A stretch of DNA of 64,000 nt from Pollutiaquabacter sp046052345. GTDB lineage: Bacteria; Bacteroidota; Bacteroidia; AKYH767-A; 2013-40CM-41-45. The notes beneath the pieces are model-generated. The model ran no database searches and was not told the origin of the DNA. It saw only the letters and a program-made list of their open reading frames with translations. The translations under genes and the position numbers were made by a program. The stretch spans positions 16,224-80,223 of the forward strand of contig JBJOMN010000066.1 in assembly GCA_046052345.1 (NCBI GenBank), in the 5' to 3' direction. Shown one piece after another: positions 1 to 8,411 of the stretch (the stretch's first letter is position 1; every line of letters starts with the position of its first letter).

Positions 1-471
1 CAGCTGGTGCAGGAAACGCTTGTGATAACGGTCCCGGAAGATAGCCAGCGCCATACCCAACCGTCCGCCGAAGTCCCTGTCGAGCCGGTCCATGAACAAC
101 GCCGAAAGCTCTTCATGCCGTACACCGCTGACGATGCTGTTCTCCAGCGCATGGGAGAAAGGGCCATGTCCGATATCGTGAAGGAGAATAGCGATGGTGA
201 CTGCCTCCTCCTCTTCCTCGGAGATGTCGTTGCCCTTGGAACGCAGTACTTCGACGGCCTGCCCCATGAGGTGCATGGCCCCGAGCGCATGGTGGAAACG
301 CGTATGGTGAGCCCCCGGGTAAACCAGGTGTGTCATACCGAGTTGCCGTATACGGCGCAGACGCTGGAAGAAAGGATGTTCAATCAGCCGGTAGACACTG
401 TCGAAAGGGATCTGCATCAACCCGTAAATAGGGTCGTTGATGATCTTCAGGTGGTTCGAAGGGGTTTCCAT
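1..471 (-). CDS. HD-domain phosphohydrolase, C-terminus cut by the window edge
   Basis: The first 157 codons of a minus-strand gene are present and the frame is open to base 1. The start is the ATG at 471. An HD-family metal site is readable: a HH pair at residues 60-61 (TRFHHALG) and the HD dyad at 98-99 (LLHDIGHGPFSHALE). The family hydrolyses phosphate esters, often of nucleotides, and this layout (opening with an NDPIYG motif) is that of the cytoplasmic HD proteins related to dGTPases. The substrate cannot be told from what is visible. A near-consensus -7 element (GATATTTG) lies a few bases upstream of the ATG. Its upstream neighbour porX is divergent. Confidence 0.85.
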   Translation of the reverse strand, partial: METPSNHLKIINDPIYGLMQIPFDSVYRLIEHPFFQRLRRIRQLGMTHLVYPGAHHTRFHHALGAMHLMGQAVEVLRSKGNDISEEEEEAVTIAILLHDIGHGPFSHALENSIVSGVRHEELSALFMDRLDRDFGGRLGMALAIFRDRYHKRFLHQL

Positions 472-654
472 GCAGCTTTGCAAATATCGCTTTTCCTGCC
501 TTTTCCCTGACCGCCGGAAGGAGAATTAGACCGTTCACAATAAACGGAAGGTAGTCTCGTTAAGGAGAGCAGCAATCCCACGCAAAAGCCTATGTTTAGC
601 CCTGCTATTCCTACCTTTACAGCCGACCGGCAGACCGCCGCTCCCTACATCCCT
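472..654. promoter_or_regulatory. Divergent intergenic region between the HD gene and porX
   Basis: No gene is seen in these 183 bases. A near-match to the Bacteroidota -7 element TAnnTTTG (TACCTTTA) is at 612-619. If used, transcription would begin near 626, downstream of the ATG at 592 and upstream of the ATG at 655. This supports the shorter form of PorX. On the minus strand a one-mismatch -7 element lies next to the HD gene start. Confidence 0.4.
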
Positions 655-2211
655 ATGGACCGGATATCCATTCTTTGGGCCGACGACGAAGTCGACCTGT
701 TACGCCCTCACCAGCTTTTCCTACAGGAGAAAGGCTACGAGGTGGTCACCGTGAGCAACGGCGAGGACGCTTTGGATCTCGCTGCCAAGCGGCATTTCGA
801 TATCGTCTTCCTGGACGAGAACATGCCCGGGCTGTCCGGACTGGAGACGCTTTCCAGGATGAAGAACATACGTCCCGAAACGCCTGTGGTCATGATCACC
901 AAGAGTGAGGAAGAAAAGATCATGGAGGAGGCCATCGGCAGCAAGATCGCCGACTACCTCATCAAGCCCGTCAACCCCAACCAGATTCTCCTTTCGCTGA
1001 AGAAGATCCTGGACAACCGCAGGATCATCAGCCTGAAGACCGCCTCTGCCTACCAGCAGGAGTTCCGCAATATCGGCATGACCTTGAGCGACCGTTTGAG
1101 CTGGCAGGAGTGGACCGATGTATACCGTCGTCTGGTCTTCTGGGAGCTGGAATTGGAAAAGAGCGCCGACGAGAGCATGTACGAGATCCTCACTTCTCAG
1201 AAGAACGAAGCGAACAATCTTTTCGCGCGCTTTGTCGAGAACAACTACCTCAAATGGCTGAAGGCTCCCGAAAAGGAGGTTCCCGTAATGTCGCATACGC
1301 TCATGAAGCGGAAAGTCCTGCCGACAGTCGATGCGTCAAGCGAGCCCGTATTCCTGATCCTCATCGATAACCTGAGGTACGACCAATGGCGCATTCTCCA
1401 GCCGGTACTCAACCGGTATTTCCGTACGCTGGAGGACGACCTTTACTGCGCCATCCTTCCCACGGCGACCCAATATGCCCGTAATGCACTCTTCGCCGGA
1501 CTGATGCCGGCCGAGATCGAAGCACGATTCCCTAAACTCTGGCTGAACGACGAGGACGAAGGCGGCAAGAACATGCACGAGGAGGAATTCCTGAACGACC
1601 TTCTGAAACGCAACAGGAAGGAATACAAATCCTCCTATACGAAGATCACCAACCTGAATGACGGGAAGAAGTTGGCGGACGACCTCCACCTGATGATGCA
1701 GAACAAGTTAAACGTGATCGTGTACAATTTCGTCGACATGCTTTCCCATGCCCGAACGGAGATGGAGATGATCCGTGAACTGGCGGACGACGAAGCGGCA
1801 TACCGTTCACTCACGTTATCCTGGTTCGAACACTCTCCGCTCTTTGATGCGATCAAACGACTTGCCGACAAGAAAGTGAAGATGATCATCACCACCGACC
1901 ACGGCACCATCCGGGTGAAGGAGCCGGTGAAGATCGTCGGCGACCGCACACTTAACACCAACCTGCGCTACAAGCAGGGACGGAACATGAACTACGACAG
2001 GAAGCAGGTGTTCGAGATCAAGAACCCTGCGGATGCCGGACTTCCGCGGCAGCATCTTTCGCAAGCCTTCGTCTTCGCCCGGAAAGACGACTTCTTCGCC
2101 TATCCGAACAATTACAACCATTACGTCTCCTATTACCGGAACACACTGCAGCACGGTGGCATTTCCCTGGAAGAGATGATCGTCCCCTTCGCAGTGCTTT
2201 CCGCCAAGTGA
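655..2211 (+). CDS. porX: PorX-like T9SS response regulator with PglZ domain
   Basis: This 518-residue protein has a receiver domain (about 1-120) and a PglZ alkaline-phosphatase-like domain (about 200-500), the architecture and length of PorX. The receiver has the acidic pair after ILWADDE, phosphoacceptor Asp54 (VFLDENMPG) and the conserved Lys in YLIKPVNP. PglZ metal-site motifs are visible: LILIDNLRYDQ, the nucleophile region LPTATQYARN, and ITTDHGT. In Porphyromonas and Flavobacterium, PorX controls and binds the type IX secretion machine, and its PglZ domain hydrolyses phosphodiesters. I chose the ATG at 655 because PorX proteins begin at MDRISILWADDE; an in-frame ATG at 592 would add 21 non-family residues. 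A strong terminator follows. The window also carries two likely T9SS cargo genes (48386-49666 and 56937 onward). Confidence 0.93.
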   Translation: MDRISILWADDEVDLLRPHQLFLQEKGYEVVTVSNGEDALDLAAKRHFDIVFLDENMPGLSGLETLSRMKNIRPETPVVMITKSEEEKIMEEAIGSKIADYLIKPVNPNQILLSLKKILDNRRIISLKTASAYQQEFRNIGMTLSDRLSWQEWTDVYRRLVFWELELEKSADESMYEILTSQKNEANNLFARFVENNYLKWLKAPEKEVPVMSHTLMKRKVLPTVDASSEPVFLILIDNLRYDQWRILQPVLNRYFRTLEDDLYCAILPTATQYARNALFAGLMPAEIEARFPKLWLNDEDEGGKNMHEEEFLNDLLKRNRKEYKSSYTKITNLNDGKKLADDLHLMMQNKLNVIVYNFVDMLSHARTEMEMIRELADDEAAYRSLTLSWFEHSPLFDAIKRLADKKVKMIITTDHGTIRVKEPVKIVGDRTLNTNLRYKQGRNMNYDRKQVFEIKNPADAGLPRQHLSQAFVFARKDDFFAYPNNYNHYVSYYRNTLQHGGISLEEMIVPFAVLSAK

Positions 2212-2233
2212 TACCCGATTTGCCGGTTTTCCG

Positions 2234-2270
2234 GAAACGGCCGTCCCCCGGGGCGGCTGTTTCATTTTTG
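2234..2270 (+). terminator. Rho-independent terminator after porX
   Basis: A 14-base-pair inverted repeat (2234-2247 with 2250-2263, including G-T pairs) has a very short loop and is followed by ATTTTT. It starts 22 bases after the porX stop. Confidence 0.8.
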
Positions 2271-2341
2271 GTTTAAGATGAATTTTTAGGGCCAAAACAG
2301 GCTGTTTTCTCATTTTCATACTGCCTTCATCCCTTTCGGGA

Positions 2342-2349
2342 TACTTTTG
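2342..2349 (+). promoter_or_regulatory. Candidate -7 element for the DUF1573 pair
   Basis: TACTTTTG matches the Bacteroidota -7 consensus TAnnTTTG exactly. No good TTTG is found 19-21 bases upstream, only T-rich sequence near 2313-2317. Transcription would start near 2356, giving a leader of about 60 bases before the ATG at 2420. Confidence 0.45.
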
Positions 2350-2419
2350 GCAAACAATTTGCAAAGGGAGACGTAACAATCACCCCGATCATCACTCGGC
2401 TAAAAAATCCGACCCCGTC

Positions 2420-2920
2420 ATGAAAAAAATGAAACTTCCCCTAAAAGCCGCCCTGCTCGGGCTGCTCATCAGCACCTCCTGGAGCTGGAGTGCTGCCGCA
2501 CAGGATGCGCCTGCACCTGCCAAGGAGGATAACCCCAACGCTCCTGAGATAACCTTCGAAACAGAGGTTCACGATTACGGCACGATCAAGCAGGGTGCTG
2601 ACGGCAACTGCGAATTCAAATTCAAGAACACCGGCAAAGAGCCGCTGATCATCTCCAATGCCAAAGGAAGCTGCGGCTGCACAGTGCCCACCTACCCGAA
2701 GGAGCCCATCATGAAAGGCCAGACCGGCATCATCAAAGTCCACTACGACACCAAACGTGTCGGCGCCTTCACGAAAACGGTCACGCTCAACTCCAACGCA
2801 AAGACGGACACCAAGACACTTACCATAAAAGGCGTCGTGGAGGCCGTGGAAGACCAGCCGGCGGAACAGGCCACTCCATTCAAGAAGACCGGAGGCATGC
2901 CGCTGGAAAACAGCAAGTGA
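2420..2920 (+). CDS. DUF1573 exported protein (first of a tandem pair)
   Basis: This 166-residue protein has a signal peptide (basic start MKKMK, hydrophobic stretch, cleavage probably after AAA near residue 27) and one DUF1573 domain. That domain is an immunoglobulin-like fold common in Bacteroidota periplasmic proteins, with unknown function. The family core FETEVHDYGTIKQG and the cysteine motif GSCGCTVP (Cys85, Cys87) are present. The paralogue starts 50 bases downstream and shares most core residues, so the pair looks like a local duplication. The low-complexity C-terminal tail (EQATPFKKTGG) differs between the two. The spacing suggests co-transcription up to the terminator at 3451. Confidence 0.85.
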   Translation: MKKMKLPLKAALLGLLISTSWSWSAAAQDAPAPAKEDNPNAPEITFETEVHDYGTIKQGADGNCEFKFKNTGKEPLIISNAKGSCGCTVPTYPKEPIMKGQTGIIKVHYDTKRVGAFTKTVTLNSNAKTDTKTLTIKGVVEAVEDQPAEQATPFKKTGGMPLENSK

Positions 2921-2970
2921 AATCAACAAATAAGCAAATATCTCATTCACACTAAAAACCGAAAGTAATC

Positions 2971-3426
2971 ATGAAAAAAGTACTGTTAGCCGCTTCACTT
3001 TGCCTCTCCGTGGCATTCGTCAACGCGCAATCTTCCACCAATGCTCCTGTGCTTCAGCCTCAGGAGAACAAGAATGCTCCTGAAATCAAGTTCACGGTCG
3101 AAGAGTACAACTTCGGCACCATCAAGCAGGGCGACAAAGTCACTTACGACTTCAACTTCGAGAACTCCGGCAAAGAGCCGTTGATCATCTCCTCCGCTCA
3201 GGGATCCTGCGGATGCACCGTTCCCCAGTGGCCGAAAGAGCCGATCACCAAAGGCGGCAAAGGAACCATCCACGTCGAATTCAACTCTGCCGGTAAAATG
3301 GGCATGCAGGACAAGACGGTCACCATCAGCTCTAACGCCAAGTCCGGCCAGAAAGTCCTTCACCTGAAAGGAAACGTTGAAGCCGTTCCGGCAGACAACA
3401 CCGCAGCTCCTGCTGAGAAGAAGTAA
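2971..3426 (+). CDS. DUF1573 exported protein (second of a tandem pair)
   Basis: This 151-residue paralogue of the preceding gene has a signal peptide (MKKVLLAASLCLSVAFVNA, cleavage near residue 19). Its single DUF1573 domain carries the same hallmarks: YNFGTIKQGD, SGKEPLIIS and GSCGCTVP (Cys80, Cys82). Function is unknown for the family. The closely spaced cysteines are conserved in both copies and could form a disulfide or bind a metal (inference). A T-rich terminator follows the stop. Confidence 0.85.
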   Translation: MKKVLLAASLCLSVAFVNAQSSTNAPVLQPQENKNAPEIKFTVEEYNFGTIKQGDKVTYDFNFENSGKEPLIISSAQGSCGCTVPQWPKEPITKGGKGTIHVEFNSAGKMGMQDKTVTISSNAKSGQKVLHLKGNVEAVPADNTAAPAEKK

Positions 3427-3450
3427 TCCTCGCAGAAATTGCTTAAATTT

Positions 3451-3482
3451 GAAGCCCTTCCTCGTGAAGGGCTTCTTTTTTT
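3451..3482 (+). terminator. Rho-independent terminator after the DUF1573 pair
   Basis: The arms GAAGCCCTT and AAGGGCTTC (9 bp) flank a 7-base loop and are followed by seven T. It begins 24 bases after the stop codon and ends just before the aminotransferase gene. Confidence 0.88.
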
Positions 3483-3497
3483 ACCACCCTACGGATC

Positions 3498-4724
3498 ATG
3501 CCGCACGTTTCAAAAAAAGGGCAGGAAATGCCCCCATCCCCCATCCGCAAACTTGTTCCTTTTGCCGAAAAGGCCAAAAAAGAAGGGCGCAAGATCTATC
3601 ATCTGAATATCGGTCAGCCGGACATCGAAACTCCCGAGACGATGCTGAAAGCGATACACGAGTTTCCGCTGAAGGTGGTGGAATACAGCCATTCGGCCGG
3701 CATCGAATCCTATCGCAGGAAGCTGACCACCTATTACAAGAGGTACGGCATATCACTGGATTATACCGAGATCATGGTGACCACCGGCGGTTCGGAGGCC
3801 ATCGAGATCGCGATGATGAGCGCATTGAACGAAGGAGACGAGGTCATCATTCCCGAACCGTTTTACGCCAATTACAACGGCTTCTCCACCCAGGCGAATG
3901 TCAAAGTGGTGCCTATCCGCTCTACCATCGACACCGGCTTCGCGCTGCCGCCCGTTGAAGAGTTCGAAAAGCTGATTACGCCGCGTACACGTGCGATCAT
4001 GATCTGCAATCCGAACAACCCGACGGGCTATCTGTACTCCCGCGAGGAACTCGAATCCCTGAAGGAAATCGTCCGCAAGCACGATCTCTGGCTGTTCTCC
4101 GACGAGGTGTACAGGGAATTCTGTTACGACGGAAAACAGTACTTCTCCGTCATGAACCTGGAAGGGATCGAACAGAACGTGGTCATGCTGGACTCCATCT
4201 CCAAACGCTACAGTGCGTGCGGAGCGCGTATCGGCGCTCTTATTTCCCGCAATAAGGACCTCATGGCTACCGCGCTGAAGTTCGCCCAGGCCAGGCTCAG
4301 TCCGCCGACGTTCGGTCAGGTGGCCGCAGAAGCGGCGATTGACACTCCCGACAGCTACTTTGAAAAGGTGAAGGCGGAATATGTTTCGCGCAGGGACTTT
4401 GTCGTGGAGGCACTCAACCGGATGGAAGGCGTCTACTGTCCGAAACCGAGCGGCGCATTCTATTGCATCGCCCGGCTCCCTATCGACAATGCTGACAAGT
4501 TCTGTCAGTGGCTGTTGGAGAAATTCTCGTTCGAGAACCGGACGGTCATGCTCGCTCCTGCCACCGGCTTCTACTCCAATCCCTCCTTAGGGACCGACGA
4601 GGTGCGTATCGCCTATGTTCTGAACAAGGAAGACTTGGGACACGCCATGCAGTGTCTCGACGAAGCGCTGAAGGTCTATCCGGGAAGAAGGATCGAAGCC
4701 GGCGTACTCAACACAGCCGGATAA
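3498..4724 (+). CDS. PLP-dependent class I aminotransferase (aspartate aminotransferase-like)
   Basis: This 408-residue cytoplasmic fold-type I aminotransferase has a phosphate/cofactor loop at TTGGSEA (96-102), the substrate-binding NPNNPTG (171-177) and the aspartate that contacts the pyridine nitrogen in SDEVY (201-205). The PLP lysine is Lys236 (DSISKRYS), and a conserved Arg lies near the C-terminus (DEVRIAYV). The N-terminus HLNIGQPDIETP is typical of aspartate/aromatic aminotransferases of Bacteroidota. The exact amino donor cannot be told from motifs. The start ATG at 3498 fits family N-termini (MPHVSKKGQ). The gene is convergent with the DUF1343 gene, three bases apart. Confidence 0.88.
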   Translation: MPHVSKKGQEMPPSPIRKLVPFAEKAKKEGRKIYHLNIGQPDIETPETMLKAIHEFPLKVVEYSHSAGIESYRRKLTTYYKRYGISLDYTEIMVTTGGSEAIEIAMMSALNEGDEVIIPEPFYANYNGFSTQANVKVVPIRSTIDTGFALPPVEEFEKLITPRTRAIMICNPNNPTGYLYSREELESLKEIVRKHDLWLFSDEVYREFCYDGKQYFSVMNLEGIEQNVVMLDSISKRYSACGARIGALISRNKDLMATALKFAQARLSPPTFGQVAAEAAIDTPDSYFEKVKAEYVSRRDFVVEALNRMEGVYCPKPSGAFYCIARLPIDNADKFCQWLLEKFSFENRTVMLAPATGFYSNPSLGTDEVRIAYVLNKEDLGHAMQCLDEALKVYPGRRIEAGVLNTAG

Positions 4725-4727
4725 TAC

Positions 4728-5978
4728 TCACTCGAAGTCAGGATAAAGCAGATAGTTGGCGCGAACAGTCTTATAGTCCCGGAGTTCCTTTTCCCAGCTC
4801 TTACGGATTTCATCTTCGCTCAGCCCCTTTTTGATTTGCTGCTGTAAATCGGCGGTCCCTGCCAGCTTGCTGAAGAAGGGAGTAAAAAACCGATCCTTGT
4901 CAGGATAGGCCGCATAAGCCTGCAAGAGCCACTTGAGTTCCAATCGTGTCGGATATCTCCCGCCGGAGGGGTCGTAGCTGTTGCGCAGGTCGGTACCGTG
5001 ACAAAGGGTATCCGCATAGGGCGGGTTCACGGCGACTCCCGGAATATTACGCGGCTTGAACGAAAAATCCCCGGCGGCGAATTCCGGAAATCCGAAACAC
5101 TCGAACGGATATTCGGTTCCACGACCGAGGCTGACCCTCGTGCCCTCAAAAAAGCAGAGGGAAGGGTACAGTAAAATGGCATTCATATTCCTCAGGTTGG
5201 GAGAAGGTCGGCTGTCGATGACCGCCGGCAAACGGTGGGAATAATTCAGCATGGTAATCACTTTCAACTTACAGGGCTTAGCGGATTTCAACCAGCCCTC
5301 CCCTGACAGCATACGGGCATACTCGCCTACCGTGCACCCGTGCACCACGGGAACAGGATTCATTCCTACGAACGAGCGATAGGCCGTATCCAGCACCGGC
5401 CCGTCGATATAATGACCGTTCGGATCGGGGCGGTCAAGCACGATGAATTCGATATCACGGTCGGCGGCGGCCTCCATGACATATTGCAAGGTGGATATGT
5501 AGGTATAAAACCTTACTCCTACGTCCTGGATATCAAACACGACCACATCCACCCCTTCGAGATCTTGCGGGTCAGGTTTCAGTTTCTTACCGTACAGCGA
5601 AACGACCTGTATGCCGGTTTGCGGATCTCTTCCGTCCTTGACGTGGTCGCCGGCACCGGCTTCCCCTCTGAAACCATGTTCAGGAGCGAACACCCGCTTC
5701 ACGTCGACCTTGGCCGAAACCAATATGTCTACAAGATGTCTGTCGCCGGAAACGGAAGTCTGATTGGCGACGACGGCAACGACCTTGCCTTTGAGAAGCG
5801 GCAGGTATTGATCTGTGCGGTCCGCACCGGTCATGAGTTCGTATCCGAAGACGGTCTTAGCCTTTCCTGCGGAGTCACCGCTCACCGCTTCCGTTGTGCG
5901 AGCCGCCGGCCGACTGCAGGAAAATAGCAGGAGCAGTACGGGAAGAAGGGAGGAAAAGGATGGCCGGTAAGGGGTCAT
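4728..5978 (-). CDS. DUF1343 lipoprotein, NamZ-like exo-beta-N-acetylmuramidase
   Basis: This 416-residue protein has a lipoprotein signal peptide: a hydrophobic stretch followed by the lipobox LLFSC, with the cysteine near residue 20. The rest matches the DUF1343/NamZ family (glycoside hydrolase family 171). Its characterised member, NamZ/YbbC of Bacillus, removes terminal MurNAc from peptidoglycan fragments. The diagnostic FAPEHGFRG motif, whose Glu is the proposed catalytic residue, is present, as are VVFDIQDVGVRFYTY and DRPDPNG. It probably acts at an envelope membrane in cell-wall recycling. It is divergent from the FtsX-like permease and convergent with the aminotransferase. Confidence 0.87.
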   Translation of the reverse strand: MTPYRPSFSSLLPVLLLLFSCSRPAARTTEAVSGDSAGKAKTVFGYELMTGADRTDQYLPLLKGKVVAVVANQTSVSGDRHLVDILVSAKVDVKRVFAPEHGFRGEAGAGDHVKDGRDPQTGIQVVSLYGKKLKPDPQDLEGVDVVVFDIQDVGVRFYTYISTLQYVMEAAADRDIEFIVLDRPDPNGHYIDGPVLDTAYRSFVGMNPVPVVHGCTVGEYARMLSGEGWLKSAKPCKLKVITMLNYSHRLPAVIDSRPSPNLRNMNAILLYPSLCFFEGTRVSLGRGTEYPFECFGFPEFAAGDFSFKPRNIPGVAVNPPYADTLCHGTDLRNSYDPSGGRYPTRLELKWLLQAYAAYPDKDRFFTPFFSKLAGTADLQQQIKKGLSEDEIRKSWEKELRDYKTVRANYLLYPDFE

Positions 5979-5996
5979 TCGACAGAGCTTATGATG

Positions 5997-6004
5997 TATC
6001 TTTA
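5997..6004 (+). promoter_or_regulatory. Candidate -7 element for the FtsX-like permease gene
   Basis: TATCTTTA differs from the Bacteroidota -7 consensus TAnnTTTG at the last base only. It would start transcription about 25 bases before the GTG at 6037. No clear -33 TTTG is present. Confidence 0.35.
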
Positions 6005-6036
6005 TCGCAGTCAGGTAAAGCTACAAACTTTCCTTC

Positions 6037-7260
6037 GTGAGCACTGAACGCCTCATCGCCCGTCGCATCGTTTTTTCCACGGAAGGCCGTCGACGCCTCT
6101 CCCGCCCGGTGACACGCATCGCCACTTTCGGAATCATTCTAGGATGTGCAGTCATGGTGCTTGCGGTTTCGATCGTAGACGGTTTCAAGAAGGAGATACG
6201 CGACAAGCTGACGGGCTTCAACGGTCATATTCAGGTCAGCCGTTTCGACCGGAACTTCAGCTACGAGTCCACGCCTTTTTCCATGAATGCTTCCGAGGAA
6301 CGGTTCCTGAAAGGACTCCCGGAAGTCCGGCATGTCCAGCATTTCGCCACCAAGGCCGGCATCCTGAAAAAAGGCTCCGCCCTGCTCGGTGTCGTGGCAA
6401 AAGGTGTCGATACGTCCTATGACTGGACGTTTTTCCGTAAGAACCTGCTCCAAGGACGTGTATTGAATGCCGCAGCAGTGAACCCTTTGAATGAAGCGGT
6501 CATCTCCGAATCAATGGCGGTAAAACTCAATGTGAGTGTCGGAGATTCGCTGGTGATGTATTTCATACAGGACCCTCCCAGGGCGCGCAAGATCCATATT
6601 GCCGGGATTTACGCGACGGGATTCGAGGAATTCGACAAGTTATACCTGTTGTGTGATATCGGGCTGATACGAAAACTCAACGGATGGGAGCAGGAAGAGA
6701 CAGGCGGCATCGAAATACAGCTGCAGGAGACCGACGGATTAGAAGAGACCACGCAGAAAATCTATGCGGGCCTGGCTTCAGACCTGAATGCACGCTCAAT
6801 TCGGGAGATGTATCCGCAGATATTCGACTGGCTGGAGCTGCAGGATGTGAATGCGGCCATCATCATCGCTTTGATGGTTATTGTATCCGGAATCAATATG
6901 ATTTCCGCTTTGCTGGTCGTACTCCTGGAACGTATCGGAATGATCGGGACCATGAAAGCCATCGGCAGCTCGGACGGACAGCTGAGGCGCATATTCCTTT
7001 GGGTATCCTTCTATATCGTGGGGAGAGGAGTCCTTCTGGGCAATGCTATCGGTATAGGACTGGTGCTGCTGCAGCAGCAGTTGCATCTGGTCCCGTTGGA
7101 GCGCGCGTCCTATTATATCGACTACGTGCCTGTCCTGTTGGACCCGTTGAAACTGTTATTGCTGACGGGGGGCACCTTGGCAGCCTGCGTCAGCCTTCTG
7201 GTATTGCCCACCCTGATGATCCGAAAAGTGCAGCCGGTCAGCGCCCTCAGGTTCTCCTAA
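6037..7260 (+). CDS. FtsX-like ABC transporter permease (LolC/LolE type)
   Basis: This 407-residue inner-membrane protein has one N-terminal membrane segment (about 27-50, IATFGIILGCAVMVLAVSIV) followed by FKKEIRDKLTGFNGHIQV, the LolC/E signature. A large periplasmic domain (about 55-265) precedes three C-terminal membrane segments, the FtsX domain. It is likely the permease of a lipoprotein-releasing or related complex, but no ATPase gene is adjacent. The start is a GTG at 6037; no better in-frame ATG precedes the conserved N-terminus. The next gene is separated by 93 bases with its own -7 element. Confidence 0.85.
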   Translation: MSTERLIARRIVFSTEGRRRLSRPVTRIATFGIILGCAVMVLAVSIVDGFKKEIRDKLTGFNGHIQVSRFDRNFSYESTPFSMNASEERFLKGLPEVRHVQHFATKAGILKKGSALLGVVAKGVDTSYDWTFFRKNLLQGRVLNAAAVNPLNEAVISESMAVKLNVSVGDSLVMYFIQDPPRARKIHIAGIYATGFEEFDKLYLLCDIGLIRKLNGWEQEETGGIEIQLQETDGLEETTQKIYAGLASDLNARSIREMYPQIFDWLELQDVNAAIIIALMVIVSGINMISALLVVLLERIGMIGTMKAIGSSDGQLRRIFLWVSFYIVGRGVLLGNAIGIGLVLLQQQLHLVPLERASYYIDYVPVLLDPLKLLLLTGGTLAACVSLLVLPTLMIRKVQPVSALRFS

Positions 7261-7277
7261 GGGTGCTTTTTTTTGCG

Positions 7278-7285
7278 TATCTTTG
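7278..7285 (+). promoter_or_regulatory. -7 element for the cystathionine beta-synthase-like gene
   Basis: TATCTTTG matches TAnnTTTG exactly. There is no TTTG at the expected -33 position, which falls in the end of the permease gene. The leader would be about 60 bases, A/T-rich, and contains a small inverted repeat (TTTATCGC..GTGATAAA). Confidence 0.5.
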
Positions 7286-7353
7286 TTTATGATTCACCCT
7301 AAGCTTTTTATCGCTAAATGGTGATAAAATATTGATTATTAATACTATATAAA

Positions 7354-8352
7354 ATGGCAAAGAACCCCGCCAAAAAGACCTGCGACAACATCCTGGAAGC
7401 TATCGGCAACACCCCACTGGTGAGGCTGAATAAAGTTGTGGAGGGTGTCCCTGCCACCGTTTACGCAAAGGTGGAGACCTTCAATCCGGGCAATTCGATC
7501 AAAGACCGTATGGCACTTAAAATGATCGAGGATGCTGAGAAAGCCGGTATTTTAAAGCCCGGTGGCACCATCATCGAAGGCACATCCGGGAATACGGGTA
7601 TGGGACTTGCCATCGCGGGCATCGTGAAGGGCTACAAGTGCATCTTCACCACCACCGACAAGCAATCCAAGGAAAAGGTAGACGCCCTGAAGGCATTCGG
7701 CGCCGAGGTCATCGTCTGTCCGACCAATGTAGAACCGGAGGACCCTCGCTCGTATTATTCGGTAGCTGCCAGGCTTAACCGTGAAATTCCAAATTCGTTT
7801 TATCCGAACCAATACGATAACCTCTCGAACTCCCAGGCTCATTATGAGCAGACGGGTCCTGAAATCTGGGAGCAGACGGAAGGCAAAATCACCCATCTCG
7901 TCGTTGGCGCCGGAACGGGTGGCACCATTTGCGGCACTGCGCGCTTTCTGAAGGAAAAGAATCCTGCTGTGCAGATCTGGGGCATCGACACCTACGGATC
8001 GGTTTTGAAGAAGATCCGGGACACCGGTGAATTCGACAAAAACGAAATCTACCCGTATGTCACCGAAGGTATCGGTGAAGATTTCGTTCCCGGCAATTAC
8101 CGCTTCGAACTCATCGACCACTTTGAAAAAGTAAGTGACAAGGACGGCGCTGTCATGACCCGCGAGATCGTGCGTAAAGAGGGTATCTGGGTGGGTAATT
8201 CCGCCGGATCCGCTGTCGCAGGGTTGCTTCAACTGAAGGACCGTCTTAAACCTACCGATGTAGTGGTCATCATTTTCCACGACCACGGATCACGCTATCT
8301 GGCCAAGATCTTCAACGACGACTGGATGAAGAAGATGGGGTACATGGATTAA
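7354..8352 (+). CDS. Cystathionine beta-synthase / cysteine synthase-like PLP enzyme, without CBS domain
   Basis: This 332-residue cytoplasmic fold-type II PLP enzyme has the PLP lysine in NPGNSIKDRMA (about residue 51), the phosphate-binding SGNTG in EGTSGNTGMG, and the glycine loop GAGTGGTICG. The middle region resembles the catalytic core of cystathionine beta-synthase (YPNQYDNLSNSQAHYEQT, EGIGEDF, GNSAGSAVAG) more than CysK. The C-terminal CBS domains of the longer enzymes are absent. It either condenses homocysteine with serine or makes cysteine from (acetyl)serine. Motifs alone do not decide. It stands alone, with its own -7 element upstream. Confidence 0.85.
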   Translation: MAKNPAKKTCDNILEAIGNTPLVRLNKVVEGVPATVYAKVETFNPGNSIKDRMALKMIEDAEKAGILKPGGTIIEGTSGNTGMGLAIAGIVKGYKCIFTTTDKQSKEKVDALKAFGAEVIVCPTNVEPEDPRSYYSVAARLNREIPNSFYPNQYDNLSNSQAHYEQTGPEIWEQTEGKITHLVVGAGTGGTICGTARFLKEKNPAVQIWGIDTYGSVLKKIRDTGEFDKNEIYPYVTEGIGEDFVPGNYRFELIDHFEKVSDKDGAVMTREIVRKEGIWVGNSAGSAVAGLLQLKDRLKPTDVVVIIFHDHGSRYLAKIFNDDWMKKMGYMD

Positions 8353-8411
8353 GGCCTTCCGGCCCTCCGTACCTGCCATCTATATTCAGCCGGCGGATTA
8401 TCCTTTAACGG

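Noticed and set aside
592..654. Upstream ATG of porX at 592
   Set aside because: It adds 21 residues absent from PorX proteins and lies upstream of the likely transcription start near 626.
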